DNA of 64,000 bases from Gymnopus androsaceus JB14 (taxonomy: Eukaryota > Basidiomycota > Agaricomycetes > Agaricales > Omphalotaceae). Positions 10,107 through 20,704 of this stretch are shown here, piece after piece. The notes under the pieces are model-generated. The model worked only from the letters and a program-made list of their open reading frames with translations, was not told the DNA's origin and made no database searches. Position 1 is the first letter of the stretch, and every line of letters starts with the position of its first letter. Position numbers and translations under genes: made by a program. The stretch is from assembly GCA_009733575.1 (NCBI GenBank), contig ML769435.1, forward strand, positions 225,491 through 289,490. Reading direction: 5' to 3'.

Positions 10107-11729
10107 TTGGAACAAGCCAGCTCATTGAGTAGCAAAGCTGTAACACCACAGCAGAGACAAGCACCATTACCTCCCACAGATGACACTGTTCCTTGTAAAG
10201 TACACCCACACATCTTTGACATCAATGAATTAGTTGACAGGTACAAAACCAGAACCACTGGAAAGTGGAACCAGTGCGATAAACAACATTGCCTAAATCG
10301 ATATGACGTACCTTGGACAGGTAAATTAGCAAATTTTGCGAAACTCATTGTGAAAGAACAGGAGGAAATTATTAGAAGTCACCTACAACACAATGACAAT
10401 GATGACAACAAAGAGGATACTGAAGCACCTGCTGCTCAACCTATTGCAGAATCACCAGGCACTTTAATTGCTGATTCCGACAACAACAACGAAATGTCTA
10501 AAGCAATGAAAGCCTTTGATAAGGTTACAACCTTAAAGTCAGACGGATCAAACTGGGACATGTGGAAAACACAAGTGGAATTTGCAACCAGATCTATCAG
10601 CTATCAGCAATTTCTGGAATGGAATCCGCAACCCTTGGATGCGGAAGGAGCTGATGATGAAGATAGGGGAAAGGATAGTGATTTGCTTAATGCAATCATT
10701 GGCAGGTTATCAGATGGAATATTCCGCAGGTATAGGCACTACAACAACACGAAGCAGTTGTGGGAAAATTTACTTGCTGGTTATGATTCTAAAAACGCTC
10801 TTACTGAATCATTTTTACAAAGGCGACTTCACACCATGCAATGCACGGACCCATCCAAGGTCAATAAACATTTGGACAACATAATCAACATCCGTGACGA
10901 CCTCACTACTAGGGGAATTGATATCAACAACAATATATTTGCCAACACCATTATGTCCTCTGTCCCTGACACCTTTAAAGCCATGATCAATGCTCTCGCT
11001 ATTTTTGCTGTTAAAAACAAAAGCAAGCTCAATCCTGCTGAGCTTATTTTGACTATCTGTGCAGAAGGAATGGTCCATCAAATGCAACATGATCACAAGA
11101 AGGAATCAGCAAATTATGCTGGTAACAGGGGAAGAGGAGGTTTCCGAGGTTGTGGAAATTCCTTTAGGGGAAATTCCCAAGGCAGAGGCAGAGGCCGCGG
11201 AGGATTGACAAGTCATCAGAACTCTGTTTATTATAATTGCGGAGGTAAAGGTCACTTTGGAAATCAATGTCCATCGGAGAAACGCAGTCAGGCCAACAAG
11301 GCCAAGGAGACAAAACCTCCTAAAGAGAAGCAGAAGAAGAAGTCAGATGGAAACTGGAGAGATAGGCCGAAGAACAATGAAGTGGCATCCTCATCCATGA
11401 TTGAGGAAGTACCAGAGTCATCATGGGCAGCAATTGAAATTCCAGCTAAGCATGGGAATCTTGTTTTCAATTTTTCCGAAATAGCTGATAAATTTGAATT
11501 AGCTCTTTCATCGCCGAGCGATCAAAGTTGCATAATGCAAAACATCAAAGTTGACACTCCGCCACCTCTTACTCTTAAGGATGAAGAGGAGGAAGAAGTA
11601 TACGTCAACATTGATCACGCTTACGCTGCAGCCCACAGTTATGGAGCAATTCTTTTTGACTCCAGATGCTCTACCCACATGACACCACTCACCGACGAAC
11701 TCAGGAATCAAAGGGAGATTCCAGCATGA
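10107..11729 (+). pseudogene. copia gag with start of protease
   Basis: A 540-codon frame. Residues about 140-330 are the copia gag capsid region (LKSDGSNWDMWKTQVEFATR..., then LWENLLAGYDSKNALTESFL). Next is an RG-rich basic stretch and a zinc knuckle YYNCGGKGHFGNQC in which the first Cys of CX2CX4HX4C is replaced by Tyr. Protease begins with LFDSRCSTHMTP, where the family has D-S-G-A/C, so the catalytic triad glycine is lost. The frame stops at 11727-11729 (TGA), and the polyprotein would have continued. The start is taken as the first ATG; the region upstream to the LTR holds no earlier in-frame ATG of note. Confidence 0.85.
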
Positions 11730-12539
11730 GTTATTCAGGCCGCTAATGCGAAAACCTTCATGGCAAACATCTCTGGCACACTCCATCTGGGACTTCCAAC
11801 ATTTGAACAAGAAATAAGAATGTTAAAGCTCCCTAACACCCTTTTATGTCCAGATACTCCCAACACACTCGTATCACTGGGAAAACTTGACAATGATGGT
11901 TATGCCATCCACACCGCAAATGGTAAAATGACAATCAGAGATTGCCAGGGAAAACCCGTAGGAGTTATCCCAAGGACTAATGGACTATACCAGATCCCAT
12001 CATGGGAACACACTTATTTGACTAAGATTGGCAGATTGGTATCTCTTTACGAGGCGCACTGCATCTTAGGTCACCTCAACTATGCTTATGTGAAGCATAT
12101 GTTCCAAGACAACCAGGTTTGTGGAATCAGATTGGATCTGAACCAAATGGACAAACCAGAATGCCGTGCTTGTATGCTCGGGAAAGCATCCAGGTATCCT
12201 ATCGCTCAGGTGCGATCATCTCCACATGCAGAGAAGTTTGGAGACATTTTCCACATGGATGTGTGGGGACCAGCACAAGTCAGAACTAATGAATTCACGG
12301 CATATCTGGAACGTATTGGGACACAACGACGTCTTACGTTACATGACACCCCAGAACACAATGGTATAGCGGAACGTGCACATTGAACATTGCTTAATGC
12401 AGTTCGAAGTCTTTTGATCTCATCAGGACTCCCGAAATGGCTTTGGGGATTCATGATGAAATATGTGCTATACATTTGGAATCGGATGCCAAAGAAAGCC
12501 ATCGGAATGGCCACTCCATACCACCAGAGGCTCTAGCCT
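11730..12539 (+). pseudogene. copia protease end and integrase, deleted
   Basis: The frame 11760-12386 carries the GAG-pre-integrase segment (GLYQIPSWEHTYL, HCILGHLNYAYVKHM, CRACMLGKASRYPI: an HHCC-type zinc region) and the start of the integrase core, DIFHMDVWGP. After FTAYLE the text jumps to RIGTQRRLTLHDTPEHNGIA, so the central part of the D,D-35-E core is missing. ERAH ends in TGA at 12384-12386. The frame then continues to MATPYH, where the MITE at 12540 interrupts. Integrase would insert the cDNA; this copy cannot. Confidence 0.85.
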
Positions 12540-13118
12540 TATTAAAATAAAACCCGACAACTTGTCACAGGTGTATTTTAATATTTGCGACAGCTATATA
12601 GAGCCTACAGTACTGATAAGGGAACCCTAACCATAGTATGATAAGATGGGGCCATATCTCGGGAACTAGTGGCTGTGGGAAAAAACGGAAATGGCTACAC
12701 CCCGTTATTTTCGGCCCTCTTTCCGATGGTGGTATCCATTTAACCCTAACCCTAAAATCGAGTTATGCCAAAAAAGGAAATTTTCGCACTGTTTTGGTCA
12801 GGTCTCGTTAGGGTGAGCAACAGTGCCAAACAAACAGTGCACATAGGTTAGGGTTAGGATGGTTAGGGTTTAGGGGTTGAGGATAAAAATGGTGGTGTGG
12901 GGGCTTGCCCCCACTGTTATAATATTAGTCATCATTAGGGTTAGGATCCGAGGTAGGGTTGGGGTTGGGTGCAGGTGACCTGTATGAGCATGAGAAAAAT
13001 GTCCTTTTTCTCCCATGGGCTCTCATTCTCTCTGTATAGATATTACGGCTTTGGTGCTGACAAGTTGTCACTGGTATTAAAATACACCTCTGAGAACTTG
13101 TCAGGGTTTATTTTAATA
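12540..13118. mobile_element. MITE inside copia, 44-bp inverted repeats, telomere-like interior
   Basis: Left end TATTAAAATAAAACCCGACA and right end (reverse-complemented) TATTAAAATAAACCCTGACA pair over 44 bp (12540-12583 and 13075-13118) with few mismatches. The ends are themselves near-palindromic, so a TA target duplication is possible but cannot be separated from the repeat. It splits the copia polyprotein between MATPYH and the segment KPDITNLRIFSS..., which proves insertion. No coding capacity. Confidence 0.85.
12741..12966. repeat. interstitial telomere-like (TTAGGG/CCCTAA) words
   Basis: TAACCCTAACCCTAAA at 12741; GGTTAGGGTTAGG with a further TTAGGGTTTAGGGG at 12846-12878; TTAGGGTTAGG at 12935; TAGGGTTGGGGTTGGG at 12954. 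TTAGGG is the usual telomere repeat of filamentous fungi. All lie inside the MITE. Confidence 0.75.
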
Positions 13119-15083
13119 CTGCTAATGAACCAGCTGTCCATACAAGAAACGGTTTGGTATTAAACCAGGACATTACTAATCTTCGCATCTTCAGCAGTAT
13201 TGTTTATGTTAAATGAGAAAAGAAACCCGGCAAATTGGAACCACAGGCCCAGGAAGGACACTGGATAGGACTCAAATCGAATGGTCACTACATCTACTGG
13301 CCAGCATGTCACACTGTCATGACATAGAGGAATGTAGTTTTTTCTGACAGGCAGATCCAACCCATTGAAGGGGAGGATGGAAATTTGGGAAATTTAGAAA
13401 CATCGGTCACTGAGTCGGAACAGCCTGTCATACCAGTTCCAGAAGAAATCGCCAAACCAATTGCACCAGACAAAGTATCTGGCAAACAAGTCAGACAACC
13501 CACCAAGAAGATCAGGGACGTCATTGAAGGACTTGGAGAAGGAAGTGATGAGTTGCGACATCTTACCGCATCTCTAGGTCAGGTAACATCAGAAATCAAA
13601 TCTGATCCTTTCTCTGTTGCAGAAGCTATGTGATGACCTGACAGCTCCAAATGATACAATGCCATGAAGGACAAAATCTCCAGACTCCAGGAGCGTGGAA
13701 CCTACACAATTGTCACTCCACCTCCAGATGCAAATATTCTCACATCCAAATGGGTCTATTGGACCAAGAAAGATGAATGAGGTCACATTACAGGACACCA
13801 AGCTTGTCTTGTTGTGCATGGATTTAATCAGATCCCAGACATTGACTACTTCCCAGACGAAACCTTTGCATCTGTTGCAAAACTCATATCAGCCCGTGCT
13901 ATACTCAGCATTGGAGCTGAGAAGAGCATGATTATTCACCAAATGGATGTGAAATCAGCTTACCTTTATGGGAAATTGGATGACAACGAGCGCATTTGTA
14001 TGAAGGCACCTCCAGGCACTGATATAGGGGTAAAACCAGGTCAAACTTTACGGACTTAAACAAGCCGGTCAACAATGGTACATGCTATTCAGGGAAATCA
14101 TGACCCAACTGGGGTTTAAATGGTCTGATTTTGATCACGCTGTTTTCTATTGCACTAATCCCTTCACCATCATTTTTATACATGTTGACAACATGACATT
14201 GGTTACTGAAACCCTGGCCATCATGGAGAAACTGAAGAAAGATATTGGGGCTATAATCAAAGTTGTTGATTCCAGAGAAATCCATTGGCTACTTGGGATT
14301 GAGATCCAAAGATCTCTCCATAACAGGATGATTCACTTATCCCAGTGGTCATACATTGACACCATACTCTCTTGCTATGGATTCTCAGATATAAAGCCAC
14401 TCTCTATTCCCTTCGATCCCCACATCCACCTCACCAAAGACCAATCACCCAAAACGGTTGAGGATATTGCTTTCATGTGCGACAAACCCTACAGAGAGGC
14501 CCTTGGTGCTCTCCAGTACTTATCTGTTGCTATGAGACCTGACATCACATATGCAGTCTCTATCCTTGCTTGCTTTTTGCAAAACCCCGGCATCACTCAT
14601 TGGAATGGTGTACACCGTGTCTATGCCTATCTCAAATACACCCAAGACTTTTGGCTCAGTACGAGCAACCAGGAAACAGTCCAAGGCTATATGGATGCAG
14701 ATGGTATGTCCCAAGAGGACCAACATGCTATTTCCGGGTACATTTTTATGTTGAATGGCAGAGCAGTATCTTGGTCATCGAAATGACAGGATACCATTTC
14801 TTTATCCACCATGGAAGCTGAGTATATCGCTTTGACCCATGCAGCAAAGGAAGCAATCTGGCTTAGGAACCTTTTATCAGAAATCTTTGGTCCCATTACT
14901 CATGCGATCCCTATCATGTCAGACAATCAGTCCGCCATTGCATTGGTGAAGGATGATTGTTTTCAAGCCAGGACCAAACACATTGATATCCAATACCACT
15001 TCATCCGCTATGTCATCGAGGAAGCCTTACCTTCAATGAAAGCCAAACACTTTGCAGCATCCATGGGATTAGCAAAGGTTTGA
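13119..15083 (+). pseudogene. copia reverse transcriptase and RNase H, degenerate
   Basis: Pieces of one polyprotein over several frames. The integrase C-terminal region resumes after the MITE (KPGKLEPQAQEGHWIGLKSN). A linker follows (13385-13633), then RT with QMDVKSAYLYGKL (first catalytic Asp). LKQAGQQWYMLF follows after a stop near 14060. The catalytic box reads FIHVDNMTLV, where copia has YVDD, so the second Asp is Asn. Next are GALQYLSVAMRPDITYAVS and RNase H (GYMDADGMSQEDQHAISGYI, then STMEAEYIALTHAAKEAIWL) with a TGA between at 14784-14786. The final stop is at 15081-15083, just before the polypurine tract. Catalytically dead. Confidence 0.88.
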
Positions 15084-15090
15084 AGGGGAG
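15082..15090 (+). promoter_or_regulatory. polypurine tract of copia element
   Basis: GAAGGGGAG directly abuts the 3' LTR start TGTTGG at 15091, the position of plus-strand primer tracts in LTR retrotransposons. Confidence 0.75.
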
Positions 15091-15453
15091 TGTTGGAATA
15101 TCAAAGGTAAATATATCTTATCAAACTATACATGGAATGCTTTCTCGTAGTATCCACTTGTTTGTATCACCATCCCATGCACTCCACTGTTATCATCTCG
15201 CAGACTCCACTCAGTCTCTCACCATATCCACTTGCTCTCTTGTAGTACCCACTTTGCCATATGCATAGTAGCCACAAGTATTCATGCAGTAGCCACTTGC
15301 CTGATATATCATTTGTACTTAGGATTGTATATAAGCTTAGGTACCGTACCCTGTAATAGCACCGTTGTCCCCCATCAATCTGTGTGATCGCTACTACTAA
15401 GTCCTGTGTGGACTTACTGCTGCTACTTCCTATTTATGAATATAACTCTAATA
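15091..15453 (+). repeat. copia 3' LTR
   Basis: 363 bp, same length and ends as the 5' LTR; followed by the duplication ACAAA at 15454-15458. Confidence 0.9.
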
Positions 15454-15865
15454 ACAAAATTAGTGATCGAGGCTCTTTGTATATGAACAATGAGCAAGGG
15501 AGGAGAGGAATTGGAGTAAGATGAGAGATAGTGTTAGGTGAGGAGAATCAAGTGAAGAGAATCAAGTGAAGGAATTGGTGAATGAACTGGGCCTGGAGGT
15601 TTGAAGATGATGTAAGCCGACTACCCATTTGGGCATCACGTGCGAGGGGCAGAAAGTCAAAACTTGCCGGATCAGGTTTCCAGGCTGCCCATAGTGTGGT
15701 GCCGTTTAAGGTAAGCTGATCGGTCACATGACCGGTGTGAGAGTCTGACTGTCTGGTGGGTCCACAGCAAACTTTTGTTTTCAGAGAAGGCATAGTGGGT
15801 GAAGGGAGCAATAATTTGGAACAGTCAAGGGTTCTGATTCAAGAATGAACGGGTTGTGTGTGAAG
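15454..15865. other. no confident gene between copia and hAT-like MITE
   Basis: A minus-strand ORF of 87 codons (15811-15548) is present, but I do not recognise it and it has no supporting context. Otherwise nothing seen. Confidence 0.4.
15858..15865. repeat. 8-bp target-site duplication GTGTGAAG (left)
   Basis: The same eight bases occur at 16380-16387, directly outside both ends of the MITE 15866-16379. Confidence 0.85.
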
Positions 15866-16379
15866 AGGACCCCGGATAATACTGCTTGAGCTCTGATCCT
15901 GAATGGTCAAAATTCGGCCTTTTTTTATGGCCCAATTTGGACAAAATTCAGCCTTTTTCACCATACCTGGTCTGAAAATTCCCGTTTCCGACCCTCTTGG
16001 GCACCATACCTTTGTTTTCCGCCGTTTAAGCGCCCAATAAGCGCCATGCTATATTTTTGGTCTAACTGCAAGCTCATCAGATTAGGCGTCAATGGCTTGG
16101 GTTTTTCAGCAAGCAATCTCTCAAGAAACAAAACTTCTAAGCTATACGTAGCTTGCTCTTTGTTTACCGACTGATCACTCAAAAATCCAAATTCACCTCA
16201 GAATTTGGCCCTTTTGGATCAAACCTGGTCTCGGATCCGTCTACTTCAGCCTTTACTTACACTAAACCTGCCATCCAAAAAGGGCCAAAATTCGGCCTTT
16301 GGCATGTTACATTACCTCCAAATTTGGCCAAAATCCGGCCTTTTGGGATCAGAGCTCAAGCGGTATTATCCGGGGTCCT
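15866..16379. mobile_element. hAT-like MITE
   Basis: 514 bp with inverted ends of about 34 bp starting AGGACCCCGGATAATACTGC. The right end matches with one C/T difference in that stretch. It is flanked by GTGTGAAG on both sides, an 8-bp duplication fitting the hAT preference nTnnnnAn. The interior repeats AAAATTCGGCC-type words in both orientations. No coding capacity. hAT assignment is inference from duplication length and pattern. Confidence 0.8.
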
Positions 16380-16559
16380 GTGTGAAGTCAAGATTCAACT
16401 TGAGTTATGGATAAATCACGCCAATAGGTCCGGGATAAGCCTAGCGTAACAGGCTTATTGGAGGATAAGCCAGGCGACCCGGGTGGTGCACAGGCGTCAT
16501 TAGACGCTCATCACTTTTGCTCTCAACTCTCATTGATCTCATTGCCCGATACGCCATAC

Positions 16560-17440
16560 ACGTATAGCGCCATCTTTCAGGTCTCCCACCCACCCACTCT
16601 GTTTAGTGGCCTGTACTTCAGTACAGTCAACTCAAGCTTATGGTCCCGCATTTCTCGTGTGCATTTAGGCCCACCCATGCGTGGGCCAAGCCCACATCAG
16701 CAAAACCTGGGCAATGGCCATAGAGGCCATAGCAATCTATAGGAAGCCATAGCAGCCATAGTGCTATGAAATGCTATGGCTTCCTATGAGCTCCTATAAG
16801 CTCCTATGAGATTACCGAGCACGCAAACTAGCTGTCAACATCTTGACAGCTGTCAGTCTCTCCCGCCAATGCTATATAGCATCGATGCATCAGCATTATA
16901 ACTTCCCCAAGTTCCCTTCCTTCCCTCCCCCAACTTCCTTTTTTTTTCACAAGTCGAAGCTCCGAGTTGCTATAGTTTGGATGTCCTTGGTAAGTGTCAC
17001 CCTTGGACTTTACTTGATATATCTAATTAAGCATCGGTAGTGTTACCATTTGGTACTTACAGTACTATAGCTTTGTTTACACTACGTAGTTGTACTTTTT
17101 GACTTGCTATGCTTACTACATTACCATGGCTGTTGACAATATGATATGATTTTATTATTATTTCTTTCGTCTCGCAACTAAGTGAGGGAATTGATTCCGA
17201 AAGCAGTCATACATTCATTTTTCAATTGAAACCGCCCTGACAGATGTCATTTGCGAGAAATCCATAGCGACTGATAGCAATCCATAGCAGTCCATAGTTC
17301 TGGACAGATGGGGACCTTGCTATGGGTGCTATGAGTGCTATGACTGCTGGACAGAGCTGTACAGCTCTGTCCAGTACGCCCAGGTTTTGCTGATGCAGCC
17401 AAACCTCAAATATAGTTTACCTAAATTCTCTCTTTGAGAT
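16560..17440 (+). repeat. diverged dispersed repeat, copy A, split by MITE
   Basis: The motif CCCACC-ATGCGTGGGCCAAGCCCA just left of the MITE and GCCAAACCTC just right of it together match the uninterrupted stretch CCCACGCAGGGCCAAGCCCC-AGCCAAAGCTC in copy B (about 17724-17755) and copy C (about 58530-58560). The parent element type is unknown. Boundaries are approximate. Confidence 0.6.
16695..17395 (+). mobile_element. CATCAGC-ended MITE, copy 1
   Basis: Ends CATCAGCAAAACCTGGGC and its reverse complement, flanked by the dinucleotide CA on both sides (16693-16694 and 17396-17397). Subterminal regions are arrays of CCATAGCA/CTATGG words in opposite orientation. Internal hairpins include CTGTCAA-CATC-TTGACAG near 16832 and a 24-bp palindrome GGACAGAGCTGT plus its complement near 17349. 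A second, inverted copy lies at 31991-32632. No coding capacity. Confidence 0.85.
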
Positions 17441-17521
17441 TCTGACTTCAAGACTCAGACTAATTCTGAGTCTCCTTTACTCTGCTAGCCTAGCCTAGCT
17501 TATCGCTTATTCTCGACAGGA

Positions 17522-17570
17522 CCCGGAAGCTCCTACTGACCCGCTGTGGGGGTCAGTAGGAGCTTCCGGG
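17522..17570. repeat. perfect hairpin, 21-bp arms, 7-nt loop
   Basis: CCCGGAAGCTCCTACTGACCC, loop GCTGTGG, exact reverse complement. The arms have no mismatch. Position between repeat copies A and B suggests a foldback or junction structure; a small-RNA precursor is possible but unsupported. Confidence 0.85.
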
Positions 17571-17579
17571 ATCCTTTCT

Positions 17580-17830
17580 CGACTCCGCTCATCTATCTGG
17601 ATTGATACACCCAATAAATCTCTCGTCCCCCACTCTCCCATCCCTGGACTCGAGTCATTAACCAGCGTCAAATAGATGTTTTGGCTTTGCTTATCCGTGT
17701 GTCTATAGTGAGTGTTTGCTCACCCACGCAGGGCCAAGCCCCAGCCAAAGCTCGTCGACGACTTTCCCCATTGACTAGTAGTCCACATACTTAGTCTATT
17801 ATTCTAGCACACTTATCTTATCGCGGGATA
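17580..17830 (+). repeat. dispersed repeat, copy B
   Basis: Shares with 58350-58600 the ordered words CTCGTCCCCCAC, CCCATCCCTGGA, ATAGTGAGTGTTTGC and CCCACGCAGGGCCAAGCCCC. No ORF of note. Type unknown, perhaps an LTR or element end. Confidence 0.65.
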
Positions 17831-18296
17831 AATGATGGAAAGATGCAATTAATTGGCTGGCGATGAGATAGACTCTCGGGGGCGAAGGGAACGCACAGAG
17901 AATTTAAAAAGCGGGAGTGCAAGGTTGGGAATGGATTATAATTATCACCAAATATACGTCGCGGGGACTTGTAAAATCAAAGGCAGGACAAAATTACAAA
18001 GGAATCCAAAGAAGTTTCAAATCTTTTTGGATTTATCGAGTTATTTGAAGTACAATTTGTACTGCTACAGTGTAATACAGAATGCGAATGGCAAAGCAAC
18101 CAAGGTACAGTATGTGCATACAACAACTAGTGAAAAATGTGGAATGTAGAGGTCTCTGAAACCGTTATTGATGTCTCCTATATGAAGCAAGTGGACCGAT
18201 AAAATATTGCACGGTCATTCAATGATGATGATGATGATGATGAAAGAGAAAGCCAATTGCAAGTAAACATGACGATGTGGGGATAGATGGAAATGT

Positions 18297-19040
18297 TCAG
18301 GTCTTCTTGGACCTTGTGCAGCTGCTCGCCCTCTTCCTGGCCCTAAATATTCGGAATCGTACTGATAAGGAAACCGTGAGCCACTGCTTTTTCATCGTCT
18401 GAAAGTAGCTCTCTGTACAATGAGAGCTCTCGACTACTTCCGTTCCATTACTGTGTCCCTGATCCGAGTCGACGTCCTCAGAATCGGTGTAGTCATCATA
18501 CGAGCTCAAGTCGAGGCTAGATGTAGACCTCCCGACTGAGTGACGGCGAAATCTCTTTGGTAAAAGATAATGATGATGGTGAGGCTTGTCCTCAAATACA
18601 GTTTCGTAAGGGGAGAACGGTAGAGGTGAGGAATATGATGAGGGTGATGAGGACGAGGGTGATGAGGATGAATAGTGCGTTGAGGAGCTGTACGAATTGG
18701 AGGTAGATGTGGGGTAGTCTCGCATATGATTCGACTGTGATGAGCGAGGTCGCCGTGAGGACTGTCGACGATGATACTGCTGTGCCCGCGATTCTTGCTC
18801 CTCCAATTCATCTTCCTCATCTTCCTCCCATTGTGAATCTGATACTCTCTTCCCGCATCTGCTTCTCACTGTTCTAGTAGGATAGACTGGGAAGTCATGG
18901 AAATCCGGGTCATGCATCTCTCCACGACAGTCGATGTATGCCTTTGCTTGCTCTGAAGAAGAGCTTGAGTGGTAGGACGGGTCCATAAGACGGAAGATGT
19001 CCGCGTTAACTAGCTCGATAGAATGTCTGGAACGTTTCAT
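18297..19040 (-). CDS. small Ser-rich disordered protein with conserved C-terminal QW/FRAR motif
   Basis: A 247-residue single-exon frame starting at 19040. Residues 1-110 are charged. Residues 110-150 are mostly Ser/Pro/Tyr (runs of SSSSPSS type), then a His cluster and an acidic DDYTDSEDVDSDQG. The last 35 residues read MKKQWLTVSLSVRFRIFRAR followed by a basic tail. The plus-strand gene at 44305-45027 has the same layout and an equivalent end (RRQWHALSLRVQFGVFRARR), so the two are paralogues. No signal peptide or membrane segment is seen. A TATATAAAG-type box lies 61-70 bp upstream of the ATG. Function unknown; the low-complexity composition suggests a regulatory or scaffold role, which is inference. 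An (ATG)n microsatellite lies near 18223-18243 downstream of the gene. Confidence 0.7.
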   Translation of the reverse strand: MKRSRHSIELVNADIFRLMDPSYHSSSSSEQAKAYIDCRGEMHDPDFHDFPVYPTRTVRSRCGKRVSDSQWEEDEEDELEEQESRAQQYHRRQSSRRPRSSQSNHMRDYPTSTSNSYSSSTHYSSSSPSSSSPSSYSSPLPFSPYETVFEDKPHHHHYLLPKRFRRHSVGRSTSSLDLSSYDDYTDSEDVDSDQGHSNGTEVVESSHCTESYFQTMKKQWLTVSLSVRFRIFRARKRASSCTRSKKT

Positions 19041-19100
19041 ATGGAAGGTGTGGTGAGAGCTGCTCGTCGAGGGCGGATGGTTTTGAAAGAAATCTTCCGA

Positions 19101-19110
19101 CCTTTATATA
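19101..19110 (-). promoter_or_regulatory. TATA box of the 18297-19040 gene
   Basis: On the minus strand TATATAAAGG, 61 bp before the ATG. The paralogue at 44305 also has a TATA box. Confidence 0.55.
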
Positions 19111-20160
19111 CCGATCGGAAGGAAGGAAAATCGGATGACAGTTTGGAAAGCATTTCACAAATGTCTCGTTTTGGAATGCCGGGCTGTAGGCGCAGAATGA
19201 CAAGCTCCTTTTTCGTCAAATATTTATCTGAAATTCTGGCTATTGTTCTGCTTGCGTCCCCAAAACTGTTTTCGTTTGCCTTCCACAAAACACCTTGAGG
19301 AGAATTAGGGAGATATGGAAAGAGGCTCAAAATCGGTACGACGGTAGGGAGGAGAGGTGGAGTGTGGCGGTGGAAAAGCCCCACAACCTAAAGCGTTCAG
19401 TTTTCTCTCGCGGTATAACCTCCGATGCGCTCATTTCGACGCGCTGATTTATGCGCGTAACACGGAAACATCGCATACCACTTGATTCCAATTCCATATA
19501 ATACAAGTTTGCTTCAGTCTTGATCTTCTGGAACTGCCATGTGGAGCAGTGGGTGAAGGTCAGATCCTACAAAGCCGGATAGAAGACAGAAGTTGTGTTC
19601 GGATACTCGGATGCAACGAAGCTACTTACAATTATCATCCGGAGAGTACGATTCCTATGAGAAAGCAGATTTAGCCTACACATTTGGCGATGTGTTTTTC
19701 GTGACCAGAAATAGCTTACAGCGTGGTTGGAGGGGGTCAACGTGGTCATTGTTTTCTCTGCAAGCTATTGGCCAAGTCACGGTGTGGGTTTATGGGATGG
19801 GCAAGAGCTGTTGGCAGAGGGCCATTCGTGTACAAGCTTTCTATTTTTCTACCTTGCGTAGACGACCGAAAACGGACAATTATAAGTCATGCCCGTGTTC
19901 ACCTGAAAACGGATGATGCCTCAACAGAGACCATAGAGCGATAAATGACCCACCTCAGCATCAGCTCGAACATAATCCTTCGCAATCGGCCTGAAGAGTA
20001 TACACCGTAGAGAAACAGAATGCATATATAGAGCTGTCAAGGAATTATAACGAAGGAGATCTGGTTACTTAAATATTCGGTGAGGATACAAGGTCGTCAG
20101 AAACGCGAACTTCGTAGTAATACGAGAATTAATTGAACCAGTTAATGGTTCTCAGTATGC
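19111..20160. other. no confident gene
   Basis: A plus-strand ORF of 107 codons (19593-19916) and several minus-strand ORFs exist, but none shows family features, splice context or conserved motifs. Treated as intergenic. Confidence 0.4.
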
Positions 20161-20571
20161 TTACTTGAACCCAATATTCCTCAAATATTCCTGATGAATG
20201 GGATGCTCCTCTGCTTCCTTGTCCCATAGTATCTTCATATCAGCTTTACTACCCTTCAACATTACAAAATCCAATCAGTTTTTTTTGTATATAATAGGAA
20301 GCTTCTCACCTTGAGATACAGAACCCACTTGGTATTGTCCGCTTTGACAAAGCGACGAATTGCTCCTGCGGGAATATGTCGTGCGCTACCTTCGTCACCT
20401 TCTACGCGGATCCATGATTTTGTAAAAGGATCTACATAGGAAGTCTTTCAGCAGCTGGTCCACTTCCACGGAGATCGTAGTATATGCGTACCCTCCATAT
20501 CCACATAACTGTCCCCGGACAAACCAACGACCATAAACTCGGGAGTAATCGTGAATTTTCTGTAATCGTTC
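20161..20571 (-). pseudogene. ARD-like cupin, C-terminal half only
   Basis: Two minus-strand exons: 20571-20492 (frame EFMVVGLSGDSYVDME) and 20431 downward (PFTKSWIRVEGDEGSARHIP, then AGAIRRFVKADNTKWVLYLK). An intron near 20310-20260 follows, then a last exon ending HQEYLRNIGFK and stop at 20161. This is the C-terminal half of an acireductone-dioxygenase-like cupin. Upstream of 20571 no N-terminal exon is readable before the divergent gene at 20705 begins, so the copy appears truncated by a head-to-head duplication. The H-x-H-x-E metal ligands of true ARD are replaced (TPEFMVVGLSG). Transcription is unknown; it could be a short expressed gene. Confidence 0.6.
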
Positions 20572-20704
20572 CTAATACGAGAAAGTATGCATAAGATACC
20601 GTTATTAAGATAGGGAGATATCTAACTGGTTGTTGCTCAATGATTATATTAGCTGAGAACATATAACTTGCAACATACCGTATCACCTACCACTAACACA
20701 AACG

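Larger units (their letters stand above)
9593..15453 (+). mobile_element. Ty1/copia LTR retrotransposon, complete but inactive
   Basis: Two 363-bp LTRs flank an interior with gag, protease, integrase, reverse transcriptase and RNase H in copia order (integrase before RT). A 5-bp duplication ACAAA surrounds it. The LTRs differ at about 22 positions by eye (about 6%), so the insertion is not recent. The interior has stops in gag-pol, a deletion through the integrase core and a DNA-transposon insertion at 12540-13118. Confidence 0.92.
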
